This document shows, piece by piece, positions 63,027-64,000 of a stretch of 64,000 nt of DNA. The stretch covers positions 54,605 to 118,604 of the forward strand of contig JAJYNP010000141.1 in assembly GCA_021786265.1 (NCBI GenBank), read 5' to 3'. A program made the translations under genes and the position numbers. Below the pieces are notes generated by a model. That model saw only the letters and a program-made list of their open reading frames with translations, had not been told where the DNA came from and searched no databases. The first letter of the stretch is position 1. The number at the start of each line of letters is the position of its first letter. This stretch comes from Chloroflexota bacterium (GTDB lineage Bacteria > Chloroflexota > Limnocylindria > Limnocylindrales > CSP1-4).

Positions 63027-63475
63027 TCGTCGATCTCGAGCTGGACCTCGGTCACCGCGCCGTCTCGGATCCGCCACGCCCGCACCACCGGCGCGTCCAT
63101 GTCGGCCAGCGAGCAGAGCAGGTAGAGCGCATCGGGGTAGAACGCGAGCCCGATGTCGGTCGGCGACGGTTCCGCGGGCGACCGGACGTGCGAGTGGAAG
63201 ATCCCCCAGGTGGCCTGGTCGGCGTCGTCGAGCGCAAGCATCAGCCGGAGCTGCTCCCCTGGATCGATCAGGTAGCGGTATGGCGAGGCCGCGGCGTTCG
63301 CGAGGCCGTGGAACGCGAGCGGGGCACCACCCTCGTCGTGGGAGCGCGTGCCGGAGAGGATGCCGCAGGCCTCGTTCGGGTAGCCGGCCCGGGCCCACGT
63401 GACGAGCTCGTCGCGAAGAGCGCGCGGCAGTCGGGCGGACGGCGATCCCCCGGCGGCCGGCGAGCCCCCGCTCAC
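63023..63475 (-). CDS. JAMM/Mov34 (M67) metalloprotease, Mec-like
   Basis: 150 residues from the GTG at 63475 that overlaps the CysM stop as GTGA. The JAMM zinc site is complete: Glu in YPNEACGILSG, and HSHVRSPAEPSPTDIGLA (HxHx(7-9)SxxD). The tail (AWRIRDGAVTEVQLEIDD) matches Mec family ends. In mycobacteria Mec cleaves cysteine from the CysO-Cys carrier; its coupling to a cysM gene here strongly suggests the same cysteine route. It is convergent with the HTH-NTase gene, overlapping by 4 bp. Confidence 0.93.
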   Translation of the reverse strand: MSGGSPAAGGSPSARLPRALRDELVTWARAGYPNEACGILSGTRSHDEGGAPLAFHGLANAAASPYRYLIDPGEQLRLMLALDDADQATWGIFHSHVRSPAEPSPTDIGLAFYPDALYLLCSLADMDAPVVRAWRIRDGAVTEVQLEIDD

Positions 63476-64000
63476 CACCAGCTCCGCGACTCCAGGTCGC
63501 GCTCCATCTCGTCCAGGTCGCGCGTCCAGATCCCGCCCGAGAGGTACTTCCAGCCCCCGTCCGCGAGCAGCACCACGATCGTGCCGTGCTCTATCTCGCG
63601 CGCTACCCGGGCCGCGGCGACCAGCGCCGCGCCCGACGACACCCCCGCGAAGATCCCCTCGCGCTCGGTCAGCGCCCGGAGCGCAGCGATCGCGTCGCCG
63701 TTGGAGACCAGGTACTTCGCGTCGAGGATCGACGGGTCGAAGACCTCCGGCACGAACCCCTCGTCGAGCGACCGGAGCCCCTGCACGTTCTCGCCCGGCA
63801 TCGGCTCCGCCGCGATGATGCGCGCCTCCGGGTTGTGCTCGTGGAGGCGGCGACCCACGCCGGTCAGCGTGCCGCCGGTCCCGAGCCCGGCGATGAACAC
63901 GTCCACCTCGGGGCAGTCCGCGATGATCTCCTCGGCCGTGCCCTCGTAGTGCGCCAGCGGGTTCGCCGGGTTGCCGTACTGGTACGGCATCACGAACCGC
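63472..64000 (-). CDS. cysM: Cysteine synthase, CysM type (N-terminal part beyond window)
   Basis: The last 173-176 residues of a PLP-dependent O-acetyl- or O-phosphoserine sulfhydrylase: (RFV)MPYQYGNPANPLAHYEGTAEEI, VDVFIAGLGTGGTLTGVGRRLHEHNPEARIIAAEPMPGENVQGL (the Gly-rich PLP-phosphate loop GTGGT), and GIFAGVSSGAALVAAARVAREIEHGTIVVLLADGGWKYLSGGIW. The PLP lysine is upstream of the window. Coupling to the JAMM gene points to the CysO-dependent enzyme acting on O-phosphoserine; CysO itself was not found and may lie upstream. Confidence 0.94.
   Translation of the reverse strand, partial: RFVMPYQYGNPANPLAHYEGTAEEIIADCPEVDVFIAGLGTGGTLTGVGRRLHEHNPEARIIAAEPMPGENVQGLRSLDEGFVPEVFDPSILDAKYLVSNGDAIAALRALTEREGIFAGVSSGAALVAAARVAREIEHGTIVVLLADGGWKYLSGGIWTRDLDEMERDLESRSWW

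Overview
The window is very GC-rich (about 70% by eye) bacterial chromosome with tightly packed genes, many ATGA/GTGA overlaps, frequent GTG starts and Shine-Dalgarno sites of the GGAGG type. There is no rRNA, phage, integrase, transposase or CRISPR array. Gene content (phosphoketolase-acetate kinase, Tad-pilus pseudopilins, cytochrome bd, Thermus-type isocitrate dehydrogenase, a CysM-JAMM pair, ECF transporter, an AUA-decoding tRNA with a UAU anticodon) points to an uncultivated high-GC lineage such as Chloroflexota (Limnocylindria/Ellin6529-like) or a neighbouring terrabacterial phylum. This placement is inference.

Layout. 1-2.7 kb: end of phosphoketolase plus acetate kinase, making acetate and ATP from sugar phosphates. 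2.7-6.0 kb (-): ABC exporter with a NEW3-type surface protein. 6.2-8.2 kb (-): a PAS-GAF-EAL c-di-GMP phosphodiesterase with a TfoX-like tail. 8.6-11.4 kb (+): three TadE/TadG-type pseudopilins, one with PKD domains. 11.5 kb: tRNA-Ile(UAU). 11.7-14.3 kb: class V aminotransferase divergent from a tandem rhodanese that lacks its catalytic Cys. 14.9-19.5 kb: hypothetical protein, ATP-dependent DNA ligase, GNAT acetyltransferase, YuiH-like molybdopterin protein. 19.5-20.8 kb: a 1300-bp insertion bounded by perfect 26-bp direct repeats and carrying a PIN toxin-antitoxin pair. 20.9-25.4 kb (+): hypothetical protein, an ascorbate-type PTS (EIIA, EIIB, EIIC) and a GntR/UTRA regulator.

25.4-32.2 kb (-): cydABDC (cytochrome bd oxidase and its thiol exporter) behind a PAS-LuxR regulator. 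32.5-37.1 kb (-): HesB/ErpA-like protein and a thiolase/enoyl-CoA hydratase/alpha-beta hydrolase/flavin reductase cluster that looks like acyl-CoA or aromatic catabolism. 37.3-46.4 kb (-): a secretome island (beta-helix protein, S8 subtilase, S53 peptidase, BNR/sialidase-like protein) broken only by an aspartase/fumarase. 46.7-50.4 kb: LolA-like protein, NAD(P)-binding epimerase, GyrI-like protein, NUDIX hydrolase, membrane protein. 51-53.1 kb (-): purE and icd. 53.3-54.6 kb: divergent arsR/arsM. 54.8-59.5 kb (+): nucleoside hydrolase and a complete ECF transporter (S, T, A, A), probably nucleoside or base salvage. 59.6-62.0 kb (+): cold-shock protein, small proteins, EamA exporter. 62.5-64 kb: HTH-nucleotidyltransferase, then (-) JAMM protease and CysM, truncated by the window edge.

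The least explained signal is a family of eight near-identical AT-rich palindromes (core ATACAAAGTAT, best form GCCATACAAAGTATGGC). Seven lie between genes and one lies in or next to an uncertain gene start. Nearly all sit beside short GC-rich tandem-repeat arrays, several as same-orientation pairs, and the flanking stem bases show a compensatory change. They look like an undescribed REP/MITE-like or regulatory hairpin element.
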